DNA of 64,000 nucleotides. Origin: Nostoc sp. UHCC 0302 (lineage in GTDB: Bacteria; Cyanobacteriota; Cyanobacteriia; Cyanobacteriales; Nostocaceae). Every line of letters starts with the position of its first letter. The stretch's first letter is position 1. The notes beneath the pieces were generated by a model that did not search any database, had not been told where the DNA came from, and worked only from the letters and a program-made list of their open reading frames with translations. Below are positions 18,130 to 28,160 of the stretch, piece after piece. A program made the translations under genes and the position numbers. Where the stretch lies: contig NZ_CP151099.1 of the NCBI RefSeq assembly GCF_038096175.1, forward strand, positions 5,372,001 to 5,436,000, read 5' to 3'.

Positions 18130-21100
18130 TTAATTAGATGTAGTAGTAAGTACTACATCAGAAATTAATTCATCTATCGTTTTGAGTAATTCTTGCTCGT
18201 TATAAGGTTTAGAGAAATAAGCTCGCGCTCCTAATTGCATTGCTAGTTGCCGATGTTTATTACTGCTACGAGAGGTTAGCATAGCGACTGGAATATCTTT
18301 CATCTGCGCGCTTGAATTGACACGATCCAAGAAACCATAACCATCAAGGCGAGGCATTTCAATATCGCAAATTACTGCTTCAACTCTCAAACCACTCTGA
18401 AGTTTTTCTAAGGCATCTTGGCCATCTTTAGCTTGTTCTACTTCATACCCACCTTTTTCGAGAGTCAGAGCTAAGAAGCGGCGAACATTAATCGAGTCAT
18501 CCACAATTAAAATTGTGCCTTTCTGATTGGCAGGTGGTGGAACTGGTGCTTTTTCCTCATCAAAGAATAGGAACGCCGTCTTTAACCGAACTGAGGGTAA
18601 TTGATTGTTTCTGGAGCTACGTTGATTAGTGGCAATCCAATATAGTAGCTCGTTAGTATTAACTAATGGTACTACTCGACCATCTCCGAGAATTGTGCAG
18701 TTGCTAAAGCCTTCAGGTAAAGGTATATTTCCCTCGACTTGGCGGATAGCAACTTCTTGTTCACCCCAGCAACGGTCTACTTGTATTGCTACTGTCTGAT
18801 TGTTGCCTCTAACTACTAACACACTGTTAGCATTAATTGCTGGTGGAGTTTCTAGCTCTGGGCGATCGTAGCGTGGGCAATTAAATTCTAAGTAACGGTT
18901 CAGATGAATTAGTGGCAGCATAGTTCCCTGCCAATTCAGCACTTCGCTTCCTCCCATTAAGATAACTCGTTCAGTTTGGAACAAAAATATTTCTGAAACG
19001 ACATCTATGGGAAATGCCAACAGCATCTTGTTAATTTCTACTAACAGAACTCTGGCAACGGAAAGTGTAAATGGTACTGACAAGATAAAGTTAGTACCAA
19101 CTCCTAGTTCTGTATCAACTTTGATATCTCCGCGAATTAGTTTGAGGTTGTTGCGAACTACATCCATACCAACGCCGCGGCCAGATAACGTTGTCACCTG
19201 CTCAGAAGTGCTAAAACCTGGTTCAAAAATTAGTGATAGTAGTTCTTCATCACTGGCACTAGCAATTAGAGAAGCATCTAATCCCATAGCTAAAGCCCGA
19301 TCGCGAATTTTCTCTAGAGAAATGCCCCGACCATCATCACGTATCGAAATGAGCGTGCGATTGTTGTCATGAATACCTTTTATTTCAATCAATCCTTGTT
19401 CTGGTTTACCCAAAGCGCGGCGGGTAGTAGAGTCTTCGATACCGTGATCAAAGGCATTTCTTAACAGATGCATTAAAGGCTCATTCAAAGCCTCTAAAAT
19501 ACTACGTTCAATTAAGGTGTTACCACCTTCAATTTTCAACTGCACATTTTTCCCATACTCGACATTTAAGTCGCGGATGGCTCTAGGGAAACGCTCGACT
19601 AAATCGGTCAACGGGCGCATTCGGATATGATTCAGCTTGGTCTGTAACTGTTTTGATGTTTTGTTAAGTTTGCGAGTAATTTGATCTGTATCGTCAACGC
19701 TCAGTTGAATATCAGTTGCGACTTCCTGTACTTGAACAATAGTTTCCATAACTTCCTGCGATCGCAGGTTTAAGTCATTATGGCGTTCTATTTCTAAAGC
19801 ATCAAATTCCCTCTCTGAGCCTTGTGCCTGGTGGTTGTATTCGAATATCAAGTTCTTTTCTACATTGTCAGGTAGCGATGTCTGTTGAGCAGCCGTTTGC
19901 TCTCTACGGTCACCAAATGGCATCACAGCCTGAGTAATAATTTTATTAGATGCTGTGCGTAGTTCTTGATTTTCTCGCTCAAGAGTTTGTACACGCTGGC
20001 TAAGATTACGAACTAACTTGCGTAATCTTTCTAGTTGTGAGTTTAGTCCATTTCTTTGGACAATCAGTTCGCCAAATAAATCATTAATTTGCTCAAGTTG
20101 TTTACTAGGAACTCGGACAGTATTTTCTTGTATATCGCGCTCTTTGCCAACGACCATTGGTTCGCCTTTGCGCTCAGTAAATCTAGATGTATTTAAGTCT
20201 TGGACATTGACAGCAGTTAAATTATCAGCAAAATCGATATCCGAGAATTTAAAATTAGCAGCAATTATTTCATCTTCTGTCGAGGCTTCTTCAACTTCTT
20301 CTGGTGCTATTTCTCTATTGAGGATGTTAGCCTCATCTGTAACTGTAGCGATATGTGTTATTGCTTCTGCTCTTGGCACTGCTATTGATTGGGCATAACT
20401 TGCTGAAGCAATCGCTATTTCACCAAGTTCAATTTCTGTAGGCAGACTATCGAGTTGATTGGTCAATACCAAAGCTTGCGATCGCCGCCAGGCTTGCAAT
20501 GCTTTTTGAGCAATTTCAGGCACACGCTCAAGGGTAGCAGTTGCTAAATGGTTTATTATTGACTCACAAAGTTGAGTAAAAGCTGCCAACTGGAGCATTT
20601 CACCCAAACCGCCTAATTCAGCTGCCATAGTAGCTAGTTCTTCTTGCAAACTAGGCTGTTCGCTATCTGCCAACACAGATTCTAAGCGTTGCAAACACTC
20701 TTCTACTTCTGTTTCAAACAGCAAAGGGATAATATCTTGTCCATCTTCTGGTGATAGTATACTTGTGGCATCTTCAGGGGTGGGGTCGCCCAGGCGATCG
20801 TGTAGCTCATCAAAAATGGGATAACAAAAAGTTCCTAACCACTGTTCTTCTACAACATTTCCCTCTGAGAGCAATTCGACAATTTGACGTAACCAGTCAA
20901 CTCCAGATAGCAATAAGCTTTGCAACTGGGTATCAATTTCTAGAGAATTTTTTCTAGTTTTTAAAACTTTAAAAGAATCTTCCAGACGGTGAGCTAAATC
21001 ACTGAGCGATCGAAACCCCATCATTCCCGCACCACCCTTAATAGAATGAGCGGCTCGGAGTGCAGCATTGATTTTATCTAAATCTATGCGTTTACTGGTG

Positions 21101-21195
21101 TCGATTTCCAGCAATACTCCTTCCAGGGTGTTGAGATAATCAGTCGCTTCTTCCAGAAACTGCATCTGGATTTCTAGTTCTTTTTCCTGTGACAT
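18130..21195 (-). CDS. CheA-type hybrid histidine kinase (Hpt-HATPase-CheW-REC), Pil/Hmp-type system
   Basis: A 1021-residue cytoplasmic kinase, last gene of a five-gene chemotaxis operon. Residues 1-110 are a phosphotransfer domain with His50 in AAHSIKGGAGMMGF. About 150-250 is a second Hpt-like helix bundle without the His. A long linker with a coiled coil (QRNGLNSQLERLRKLVRNLS) follows. The ATPase has N-box LMHLLRNAFDHGIED, G1 SIRDDGRGI and G2 SGRGVGMDVV. Next come a CheW-like domain (about 710-850) and a C-terminal receiver with Asp in AVICDIEMPRLDGYG. The arrangement matches PilL/HmpE-like kinases that control type IV pili in filamentous cyanobacteria (hormogonium gliding) rather than flagellar CheA. 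Confidence 0.93.
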   Translation of the reverse strand: MSQEKELEIQMQFLEEATDYLNTLEGVLLEIDTSKRIDLDKINAALRAAHSIKGGAGMMGFRSLSDLAHRLEDSFKVLKTRKNSLEIDTQLQSLLLSGVDWLRQIVELLSEGNVVEEQWLGTFCYPIFDELHDRLGDPTPEDATSILSPEDGQDIIPLLFETEVEECLQRLESVLADSEQPSLQEELATMAAELGGLGEMLQLAAFTQLCESIINHLATATLERVPEIAQKALQAWRRSQALVLTNQLDSLPTEIELGEIAIASASYAQSIAVPRAEAITHIATVTDEANILNREIAPEEVEEASTEDEIIAANFKFSDIDFADNLTAVNVQDLNTSRFTERKGEPMVVGKERDIQENTVRVPSKQLEQINDLFGELIVQRNGLNSQLERLRKLVRNLSQRVQTLERENQELRTASNKIITQAVMPFGDRREQTAAQQTSLPDNVEKNLIFEYNHQAQGSEREFDALEIERHNDLNLRSQEVMETIVQVQEVATDIQLSVDDTDQITRKLNKTSKQLQTKLNHIRMRPLTDLVERFPRAIRDLNVEYGKNVQLKIEGGNTLIERSILEALNEPLMHLLRNAFDHGIEDSTTRRALGKPEQGLIEIKGIHDNNRTLISIRDDGRGISLEKIRDRALAMGLDASLIASASDEELLSLIFEPGFSTSEQVTTLSGRGVGMDVVRNNLKLIRGDIKVDTELGVGTNFILSVPFTLSVARVLLVEINKMLLAFPIDVVSEIFLFQTERVILMGGSEVLNWQGTMLPLIHLNRYLEFNCPRYDRPELETPPAINANSVLVVRGNNQTVAIQVDRCWGEQEVAIRQVEGNIPLPEGFSNCTILGDGRVVPLVNTNELLYWIATNQRSSRNNQLPSVRLKTAFLFFDEEKAPVPPPANQKGTILIVDDSINVRRFLALTLEKGGYEVEQAKDGQDALEKLQSGLRVEAVICDIEMPRLDGYGFLDRVNSSAQMKDIPVAMLTSRSSNKHRQLAMQLGARAYFSKPYNEQELLKTIDELISDVVLTTTSN

Positions 21196-21271
21196 GGTTT
21201 TTGTCCTTAGTCAAGAGTCAAGAGTTAAAGTGAGTTGGGATAAGACTCTAATTTTTATTCATTACTAGCTT

Positions 21272-21541
21272 AGAACTCGGAACTTCGTGTTCAGAACTCG
21301 GAATTTCATGTTCAGAACTCGGAATTTCATGTTCAGAACTCGGAATTTTATGTTCAGAACTCGGAACTTCATGTTCAGAACTCGGAATTTTATGTTCAGA
21401 ACTCGGAACTTCATGTTCAGAACTCGGAATTTTATGTTCAGAACTCGGAATTTTATGTTCAGAACTCGGAACTTCATGTTCAGAACTCGGAACTTCATGT
21501 TCAGAACTCGGAACTTCGCGCTTAAAACTTAAAATTTGGTG
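21272..21541. repeat. Array of eleven 21-bp repeats in the chemotaxis operon
   Basis: Eleven complete 21-base units of the form TTCAGAACTCGGAA(C/T)TT(C/T)ATG run from 21290 to 21520, with a partial unit before and a degenerate one after. Because 21 is a multiple of three, both strands stay open and would encode heptapeptide repeats (MKFRVLN on the minus strand, FRTRNFM on the plus). No ribosome binding site supports translation. It fills the gap between the MCP and CheA genes. Confidence 0.95.
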
Positions 21542-21667
21542 TTCAGAGTTCTCTCTGAATCCTTTTTGATGAAATTAACATACACATACCTTGATAGAGC
21601 TAAGGGCAAGAGTTAAGGTTCATATTCTGACTCTTGACTTCTGACTTTTGACTCTTGACCTTTGTGC

Positions 21668-21687
21668 AGACGCGCCGTGGCGCGTCT
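21668..21687 (-). terminator. Hairpin directly after the MCP stop codon
   Basis: AGACGCGCC (21668-21676) and GGCGCGTCT (21679-21687) form a perfect 9-bp GC-rich stem with a two-base loop that begins at the base after the MCP stop codon (21688-21690). There is no T run, so it may act as an mRNA 3'-end stabiliser or partial terminator rather than a full stop. Confidence 0.5.
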
Positions 21688-24519
21688 CTACGTAACTTTA
21701 AATGTCCCGACTGTCTCCTGCAAGTCTTGGGAAATCTCGACAGTTTGTTGCAGAGATTCGGAAACTAAACGGGAAGAATCGCTGGTACGTTGTGATATGG
21801 CTGCAATGTTCTTCATCAGTTGGCTGACAGTATGCGATGTTTCTACTTGAGATGAGGTAGCTGTAGAAATCGATTGTACTAAAGAGTCAATTTGACGCGA
21901 TACATCCAAAATCTGAGTCAGACTTTGCTTAGCCTCTTCTACAATTCGAGTGCCTTCTACTACTTGGATAGTTCCTATTTCCATTGCCTGCACCACTTCA
22001 CTGGTTTCTCGTTGGATATTCTCAACGATTTCTTCAATTTCTTGGGTGGCTGCTGCACTCCGGACTGCTAGTTCACCAACTTCTTCAGCAACTACAGCAA
22101 AACCTTGGCCTTCTTCACCAGCCCGCGCTGCTTCAATACCGGCGTTGATGGCGAGTAAGTTAGTTTGGATAGCAATTTGATTAATCAAGGACACTACACG
22201 GGAAATTTGTTGAGATGATTCTCCTAAACGTTTGACTTTCTTTGCTGTTTCACCAACAGTTTCCCGTAAAGATAGGATGTTATGGACTGTTAAATCCATT
22301 GCTTGTCCACTCTTGCTAGCGGTGTGGGTAGCATGATGGGCAATGGTGGCAGCTTGTTGGGCGCTTTCGGCTACAGTTTGCATAGATTGCGTCATTTGGT
22401 CAACAGCATCTAGAGTACGGTTGATTTCAGATGCTTGTATGAGTGCTTCCTCAGCTAATTGGCGGATAGCTTCTTCATTAGAGCCAACTGCACCATTTAC
22501 TTGGCTAGCAGCTTGTTTAACTTGAGTGACGATATCCCGGAGACTTTCGACAATAGAGTTGAAAAAGTCGGCAACAGTGCCTATTTCCCCAGCAGTAACG
22601 TCTGCACGCACTGTCAAGTCGCCTCTTGCTGCACCTTCTACATCTTTGAGCAGTTCTAAAAGTTGCTGTTGGAGTGCTTCTTTCTGTTGCCGTTCGTCAT
22701 CAGAGCCTTCTTCTGCAAAAGTCTTTGCTTGTTCTATCTTTTCTAGGAGCTTAGCTTGTTCTAGAGCATAACTAATCTGAGTTGCTATGTGTTGAAACAA
22801 ATCAATTTGTGGTTGTTGCCAAATACGAGGAGTGTCGCAATCATGAGCAATAAGTAAGCCTAAGAGTTGCTCTTGGATAAAAATTGGTGCAATCAAATTA
22901 CTTTTGATCGCAAATTTGTCTAATAGTTGCGTGTAACCATCTGCATTTTTCAAGCTTTGGTCTTGATAAATATTGATGCTTGCCGCCTGTAACTTACCAT
23001 CTTGATAAGGTTCTATGTAGTGTTCTCGAAAATACGGATCATCGATTTTTACTCCAATCATTTTCGGCAAACCCCCAGTTACTAATTCAGCAGCAACAAT
23101 GCCTTCCCAGGTATCTGGATTCAATTGATAAATGATTACCCGGTCTGTTTTTAATGCTTGCTGAACTTCTTTAACTGATGCTTGATAAATATCTTCAGTT
23201 TTGAGAGTTCTTCGCACCTTACAGATAATTTCTGCAACTAATTTTACCCCTTCAACTTCTAGTTGCTGTTCTTTAACTAATACCTGCAATTGCCCAGCTA
23301 ATTGGTTAATATTTGCATTCAATATCCCTAGTTCGTCTTCTCTTTCTATTGCCAGACGGGTATTGAATGTACCTTGACGTAGCCTTACCAATGACGCAGT
23401 AGCGTTGAGAATTTGCTGTGTGGGAAGTTTAGCTAAGCGAACTGCGATCGCACCCACTACAAATGCTGTCAGTACAGTGCCGATAGTAATAATCCACAAC
23501 AGTTGTCTTTGCGCCTCAAATACAATTGCTGTGTCTGTTGACAGAAGTACTTGCCAGTTTAAATTAGGTAATACTCCTAACTTTTGTAATGGCACATAGC
23601 TGACTAGTTCTTGCTTTTTCTGAGTGTTGGAGACTGCTATAAAACTGTCTCTCTTTTTTGCATCAGTCAGTTTAGCTAAATTAGGATATTCTAGCTTTGC
23701 CTCTTTACCCAAGACTTGCTTTTGGGGAGTAAGAAAAACTCTGCCTGAAGCATCTAACAAATAATATTTTTGCCCATTGGTTGCATAATTTTTGATTACC
23801 TCATCCAAAGATTTTAGAGGCATACGCGCTCTTACAACGCCAATAGTTTGCCCTGTAACTGTATTTTTAAAGGGTGTAGCTACATAAATACTAACTAAAC
23901 CTGTATTTTTTGCAGTTTCAGGGTTACTAATGACCGCAATATTTTCTTGTAGAGCCTCTTTAAAATACTTACGGTCTTTATGATTATCTAAAGCTTCGCC
24001 TGTAGATTGAACAATTAAGTTACCTTCGCGGTCAAAAGCAGCAATACTGTCATAAGCTTTGTTAGCTTCAAGAATGCGATTTAATACTACTTGCTTTTCT
24101 TGTTTACTTGTACTTGCTTTAATGTTATAATTTGTTAAAAAAGGCAGATTAGATAGTACCTGAATATCTGCATAACGCTCTAACATGAAACGGTTGACTT
24201 GATCACTTAAGCCAGCGGCTTCTGCTTCTTGAGATTGAGTGATTTGTTGAGTAATTGATTTATTAGCGAAGCTATATGCGATCGCACCAATACCCAATAC
24301 TGGTATTGTAGAGAGTGCGATCGCTGCAACTGTTGCTTTTGTATTCAAACTGAGGTTATTTAAATAGCTAACTGCATAATCTAGCGGAGAATTATGAACA
24401 GATTTGATATGAGAATTACTTGATAATTGAAATTTAGTATCATTATCTTTCTGCGATGAAATCAATGATGCTCGATGTTGAGCATTACTACTCTTAGCTG
24501 TGTCAGTTTTATTAGACAT
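21688..24519 (-). CDS. Methyl-accepting chemotaxis protein (Cache-HAMP-GAF-MA)
   Basis: A 943-residue membrane chemoreceptor. TM1 is at about 61-86 ([20 protein letters not shown]) and a large outside Cache-type sensor at about 95-335 (typical [16 protein letters not shown] and [15 protein letters not shown]). TM2 is at about 341-362, then HAMP, then a GAF domain (about 430-600, [20 protein letters not shown]). The signalling domain holds the conserved hairpin [20 protein letters not shown]. The GAF domain has no obvious DXCF or CH bilin-attachment motif, so it is not an evident phototaxis receptor of PixJ type. It is the fourth gene of the operon and should feed the CheW and CheA on either side. 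Confidence 0.93.
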   Translation of the reverse strand: MSNKTDTAKSSNAQHRASLISSQKDNDTKFQLSSNSHIKSVHNSPLDYAVSYLNNLSLNTKATVAAIALSTIPVLGIGAIAYSFANKSITQQITQSQEAEAAGLSDQVNRFMLERYADIQVLSNLPFLTNYNIKASTSKQEKQVVLNRILEANKAYDSIAAFDREGNLIVQSTGEALDNHKDRKYFKEALQENIAVISNPETAKNTGLVSIYVATPFKNTVTGQTIGVVRARMPLKSLDEVIKNYATNGQKYYLLDASGRVFLTPQKQVLGKEAKLEYPNLAKLTDAKKRDSFIAVSNTQKKQELVSYVPLQKLGVLPNLNWQVLLSTDTAIVFEAQRQLLWIITIGTVLTAFVVGAIAVRLAKLPTQQILNATASLVRLRQGTFNTRLAIEREDELGILNANINQLAGQLQVLVKEQQLEVEGVKLVAEIICKVRRTLKTEDIYQASVKEVQQALKTDRVIIYQLNPDTWEGIVAAELVTGGLPKMIGVKIDDPYFREHYIEPYQDGKLQAASINIYQDQSLKNADGYTQLLDKFAIKSNLIAPIFIQEQLLGLLIAHDCDTPRIWQQPQIDLFQHIATQISYALEQAKLLEKIEQAKTFAEEGSDDERQQKEALQQQLLELLKDVEGAARGDLTVRADVTAGEIGTVADFFNSIVESLRDIVTQVKQAASQVNGAVGSNEEAIRQLAEEALIQASEINRTLDAVDQMTQSMQTVAESAQQAATIAHHATHTASKSGQAMDLTVHNILSLRETVGETAKKVKRLGESSQQISRVVSLINQIAIQTNLLAINAGIEAARAGEEGQGFAVVAEEVGELAVRSAAATQEIEEIVENIQRETSEVVQAMEIGTIQVVEGTRIVEEAKQSLTQILDVSRQIDSLVQSISTATSSQVETSHTVSQLMKNIAAISQRTSDSSRLVSESLQQTVEISQDLQETVGTFKVT

Positions 24520-24580
24520 AAAATAATTCCCCTCAATATGTGAATAAGAACACTAAAAAACATTTTTTTAGTAGTACAAC

Positions 24581-25078
24581 CTAATCACTATGGAGAATAG
24601 AAGACTGTACAATTGGCGGTGCATCTAATACTAGTAATATTTCTTTCTGTTGCACAACACAGCCACATAAATAAGGAACTAAACTAGATGCAACTTGCCC
24701 GATAGGAGAATGAATATCATCAGGTGTAAACTTAGTTGTACCTTTAATTTCTTGCACAACTAAACCTAGCAGCAGTGATTCAACCTTGATAACAATTACA
24801 TTGTACTGCCGCTGCCTATTGTCTAATGATTCTAAATTGAGCATCCTTGGCAGATCAATTACCCAAATTATCCGACTCCGCCAATTCATTAATCCTAGTA
24901 TACAGTCCGCCATATTTGGCATTGAAGTAACAGATTCAACAGGCACAAGAATTGCTTCTTGTGTATGCTTCATTGATAAAACAGCAGCAGTTTGTTGATT
25001 TAGCTGAAACTTAAGATAGCCATCTCCTAAGTTGTTCTGAGTTTGTTGCAAGGAAGATGTAATTTTTGAACTAGTCAT
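24581..25078 (-). CDS. CheW-like coupling protein
   Basis: A 165-residue single CheW domain (about residues 18-160) that would bridge the MCP and the CheA kinase at the membrane. Family marks are the N-terminal YLKFQLNQQTAAVLSMKHTQ strand region and the central PNMADCILGLMNWRSRIIWV loop, equivalent to CheW's GxxNLRG. It lies four bases downstream of the CheY-like gene, so the two are translationally close, and 61 bp before the MCP gene. Confidence 0.9.
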   Translation of the reverse strand: MTSSKITSSLQQTQNNLGDGYLKFQLNQQTAAVLSMKHTQEAILVPVESVTSMPNMADCILGLMNWRSRIIWVIDLPRMLNLESLDNRQRQYNVIVIKVESLLLGLVVQEIKGTTKFTPDDIHSPIGQVASSLVPYLCGCVVQQKEILLVLDAPPIVQSSILHSD

Positions 25079-25082
25079 TGAT

Positions 25083-25460
25083 TTAAATCACCACTGATTT
25101 AATAGTACGCAGAAGATGTTCGCGCGTATAAGGTTTAGTTATATAAGCATCAGCCCCTTGTCTCCTTGCCCAAAAACGGTCTATTTCCTGATTCTTGGAA
25201 CTGCAAATTACAATTGGCACTTTTTGAGTAATCGAATTTTTTTTCAGGGAACGGCACAACTCAAATCCACTCATTCCTGGCATTACGACATCAGTAACGA
25301 TTGCATCTGGTTTTTGTAATGCAGCTTTTTCTAAAGCCTCTTTTGCGTCAGTAGCTTTAATTACGTTGTAACCACTCTCTTTAAGATAATGGCTCATTAG
25401 TTCCAATTCGCTGGGAGAATCTTCCACAATCAGAATTGTGCCGAGCAAAGTTAGGCTCAC
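25083..25460 (-). CDS. CheY-like response regulator (PilH type)
   Basis: A 125-residue stand-alone receiver. The acidic pair is in LIVEDSPSELELM, the phosphorylation Asp in PDAIVTDVVMPGMSGFELCR, the conserved Ser in VICSSKNQEID and the Lys in AYITKPYTREHLLRTI. It has no output domain and probably acts by protein contact, as PilH does in twitching systems. It is the second gene of the operon, with 66 bp to the PatA-like gene upstream and a four-base gap to CheW. Confidence 0.93.
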   Translation of the reverse strand: MSLTLLGTILIVEDSPSELELMSHYLKESGYNVIKATDAKEALEKAALQKPDAIVTDVVMPGMSGFELCRSLKKNSITQKVPIVICSSKNQEIDRFWARRQGADAYITKPYTREHLLRTIKSVVI

Positions 25461-25526
25461 TACTAAAATCTCCTAAAGCTAACTTAATGTTATTAAATTG
25501 AGTTATTTTTATTTACAGTGGTTAAA

Positions 25527-26588
25527 TTAACTAAGGTGTTTAAAAACCATTTTTAGCAAATCTGATTGTGTAAAAGGCTTAGTTAAGTAGCCTGATGACC
25601 TGACCATCTTGGCTTTTGCTCTATCAATAAATCCTGTTCTTCCAGTCACCATAACAATAGGTATATTCTTAAAAGCTGAATGTTTTCTTAATAAAGAGCA
25701 TAGCTCGTAACCGTCTAAACTTGGCATTTCAACATCTAGCAAAATTAAGTCAGGCTTGCTTCTCAAAATTTGCATCAAAGCTTTTACTGGGTCGTTAATC
25801 AGTACAACAGAAAATGTGTTTTCATCCAAATAATGTTTAATTGAATTTAACACTGTTTGACTATCATCAATACAGGCAATTGTATATAGTGATTTGTCAG
25901 ATTGCTGAGTATTTTTATGATTCCTATTCTCAGCCATATCAAAACTGTTGTGAGAAACCTTTTTCCCAAGTTTTATTTGTAACTGTGGCTGAACTTGAGG
26001 AGGTTTAACCGTAGACAAAACTTGAGAACCAGCCGGAACTGATGACTGAATATTTTGCCGATTTCGTAACTGTTTTTGACAGTGTTCTACTAGTAAGCGC
26101 AAATCCAAATTACAAAATTTGGGTAGTTCATCTAAAGCGTTTTCAGGATTAAATTCGTAGCTTCCTTCTTTTAAGCATAAAAATGACTCCAGCACTTCTT
26201 TTGCCAATTCTTCTATCAAGATTGCTGCTTGTGTAGAGGCAATATAGTTCTGCTTTACTAACCAGCAAATCGCTTGATAGTCTGCATTTGGTATTGATTG
26301 ATGTTCATTCTTGGTTTCAAACATCAGACGCAGCTGCATCCGAGTGGCACTGGTAAGAGCAAAAATTTGCTGGCTCAAACGTCGTAAGTGACTGTCAAGA
26401 CGCTCAAACAGTTTATCTGAATAGGAGGCATAAGTAAGTTTACCCTCCTCTAGATAGATTGACCAAGAAACTGTGCCAGCAAATACCCTTAAACAACCTG
26501 TAGCACGCCGACTAGTTAGTTGTGCCAGCAGAGATAGCGGATGTAGTTTCTGGAACAACCTATAGCTACCTATGGGAGTTGTACTCAT
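25527..26588 (-). CDS. PatA-like response regulator (PATAN-REC)
   Basis: A 353-residue protein, first in the chemotaxis operon. Residues about 8-190 form a PATAN/DUF4388-type domain (HPLSLLAQLTSRRATGCLRV, WSIYLEEGKLTYASY). Residues about 230-353 are a receiver with Asp in DLILLDVEMPSLDGYELCS and Lys in SSGYLTKPFTQSDLL. This is the PixG/TaxP1/HmpA/PilG-like layout placed first in cyanobacterial pilus chemotaxis operons. PATAN proteins can bind PilB/PilC-type pilus motors or PixJ-type regulators, which would link the receptor to the direction of movement. The start lies beside a 1-kb gap that probably holds the operon promoter. Confidence 0.9.
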   Translation of the reverse strand: MSTTPIGSYRLFQKLHPLSLLAQLTSRRATGCLRVFAGTVSWSIYLEEGKLTYASYSDKLFERLDSHLRRLSQQIFALTSATRMQLRLMFETKNEHQSIPNADYQAICWLVKQNYIASTQAAILIEELAKEVLESFLCLKEGSYEFNPENALDELPKFCNLDLRLLVEHCQKQLRNRQNIQSSVPAGSQVLSTVKPPQVQPQLQIKLGKKVSHNSFDMAENRNHKNTQQSDKSLYTIACIDDSQTVLNSIKHYLDENTFSVVLINDPVKALMQILRSKPDLILLDVEMPSLDGYELCSLLRKHSAFKNIPIVMVTGRTGFIDRAKAKMVRSSGYLTKPFTQSDLLKMVFKHLS

Positions 26589-27617
26589 TTTGCTTTTACT
26601 TCAGCTAAATTCAATACGTGTAAGCTAAATTCGTGCAGAGCTTCTTCCACAATCGGAATTAAATATTAGGTAGCAAACTACTGTAATTAATGATACGTAG
26701 CTTGTAGCTAAGGCTTGTGGTGAAACTCAATCTCAGCAGCGTTATTTTTGGGTTACCAAATCTCAGTTGTTCATAATTCGTGATTAATTTACACACTAGT
26801 ACTGAGACAAAAGAACAGATTCGGATAATAAGGCAAAAAATATTAAGGCTAGATGAAGCCACTTTCCATTGAGTGACCCCAATCTGACCACAGGAATAAT
26901 ACTGATTTTATTGACAGTAATATATTGAAATCTCAGCATAATCACTTAAGCAATTACTAAGGCTTAATTTAGTGAAAATCTGAGATATTTTAAGTGTATT
27001 CGCTTAATTTAGGTAAAAATTTATGATTAATTTGTTCAATTTTGAGTAGTGTTACATCACGCTCTGTCAAAGAATTATCATTATGGCTGACGCAAAGAGA
27101 AGTCACAGCAGCAACTTTCACCATTAGTGGTAGCTCCTCGCTTTTTGTGGGCTGCTAAACTTTTACTATCAAAGACTAAGGCGTAGCCCGCTTCCCCGTA
27201 GGGATACGACGAACGCACAGACATTTGAACAATAAAGTAATTACCCGAACTTGATATCACTATCTGCTTGAGTTCTGTCTAGGTTATAGTTCTTAACTTT
27301 TAATAGGGTCAACTGCAATTGCTTGGTATTATTTGATACCATGTAATATTTGTGCATTTACAAAAAAATAGTTTTAAGAGGAAAATCTATGAAATATAGT
27401 ACTTTTATCTTTTTAAATCATAGCTTCTTCAGCATATACTTTTAACTTTATTGTTGTTTATTATACTTGGCTATAGAATTTTATAGTTACTCTGAAATTA
27501 GCACTTTAACTTATCAGTATCCTCAGAAATTTTGGGTATTGCTAGACTAACAAATATTTTTCTTTTCTAATTCCCATTTCCATAATTAATTTGCTATGCT
27601 AGCATAGGTGAGTAATT
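26589..27617. other. 1-kb AT-rich gap between the chemotaxis operon and tRNA-Leu
   Basis: No credible gene. A degenerate dispersed repeat (GGCGTAGCCCGCTTCCCCGT, from 27180) is present, a relative of copies at 38695 and 41596. The rest is AT-rich sequence likely to hold the operon promoter; I cannot place it. Confidence 0.6.
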
Positions 27618-27699
27618 GCGGATGTGGCGAAATTGGCAGACGCGCTAGATTTAGGTTCTAGTTCCGAAAGGAGTGAAGGTTCAAGTCCTTTCATCCGCA
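27618..27699 (+). tRNA. tRNA-Leu (anticodon TAG)
   Basis: 82 nt with a class II long variable arm. The acceptor GCGGATG pairs with CATCCGC, with discriminator A at 27699. The anticodon stem CTAGA/TCTAG encloses the loop TTTAGGT, giving anticodon TAG. The variable arm is TTCCGAAAGGAG and the T arm AAGG-TTCAAGT-CCTT. There is no intron; the group I intron of cyanobacterial tRNA-Leu belongs to the TAA isoacceptor. Confidence 0.97.
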
Positions 27700-27902
27700 T
27701 TGTTGAAAACGGGAATAAAGCGCCTAGCTTGAGGTGAAAATGAAGTCTAGAGGGCTAGGGTGTATTTTCATACCTCTGGTGATGTATAGCATCCTATTCT
27801 TTGAAGATAGCCCTAAGCTGTGCCAGTCACTCATGGGGAGCCACCCCCTTGTGGAGGTTTCCTCCGTTAGGGGGAGTGGTGTAAAAACTACGCCAGTTTT
27901 TT
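27700..27902 (+). ncRNA. Candidate structured RNA downstream of tRNA-Leu
   Basis: The 200 bp right after tRNA-Leu can fold strongly. GAGGTGAAAAT (27731-27741) pairs with ATTTTC-ATACCTC (27764-27776). AGCTT (27726) pairs with AAGCT (27815). A long hairpin at 27841-27879 pairs CCAC-CCCCT-GGAGG with CCTCC-AGGGG-GTGG. A terminator-like AAAAACT-ACGCC-AGTTTTTT ends it (27883-27902). I do not recognise the family; 6S RNA, RNase P, SRP RNA and tmRNA motifs are absent. It could be a tRNA 3' trailer or an independent small RNA. Confidence 0.35.
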
Positions 27903-28160
27903 AAAGTCAGGGAGCCAACAACACCTGCTTCAGGGAAACCCGCGCAATGTATACGTGTCAACTTCAGGCTGAAACCTTTGAAAACCTTGACTTTGGCTCT
28001 AGGCTAGATTTGTGCATCAATATTTATAATTTATTAGGCGCTAAAGCGCTACTACCAACGTTTTCTATTCCACAGTCGGGCATTGCCCACCCAATGGACT
28101 ACCTCACCACGGCGTTGGCTTCCCGTACACTCCTATTTTTTTGACAACTGCCCAACTAAG
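27903..28160. other. Spacer with dispersed-repeat fragments before alr
   Basis: It contains GCGCTAAAGCGCTACTACCA and CGGGCATTGCCCACCCAA-like pieces that recur in cyanobacterial intergenic repeats, the latter also near 38730. The open frame at 27947-28144 is built from these pieces and is not taken as a gene. Confidence 0.5.

Noticed and set aside
21265-21532. Open frames on both strands through the 21-bp array (MKFRVLN and FRTRNFM repeats)
   Set aside because: A by-product of a period divisible by three; no translation signals. Kept as a repeat.
21272-21541. 21-bp array as a CRISPR
   Set aside because: Units are contiguous without unique spacers and no cas gene is in the window.
26659-26862. 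67-codon minus-strand frame upstream of the chemotaxis operon
   Set aside because: Poor composition, no ribosome binding site, no recognisable family.
27700-27902. 6S RNA, RNase P RNA, SRP RNA or tmRNA
   Set aside because: Conserved motifs of these RNAs are not seen; left as an unassigned candidate.
27947-28144. 65-codon frame between tRNA-Leu and alr
   Set aside because: Composed partly of intergenic repeat pieces; no support for translation.
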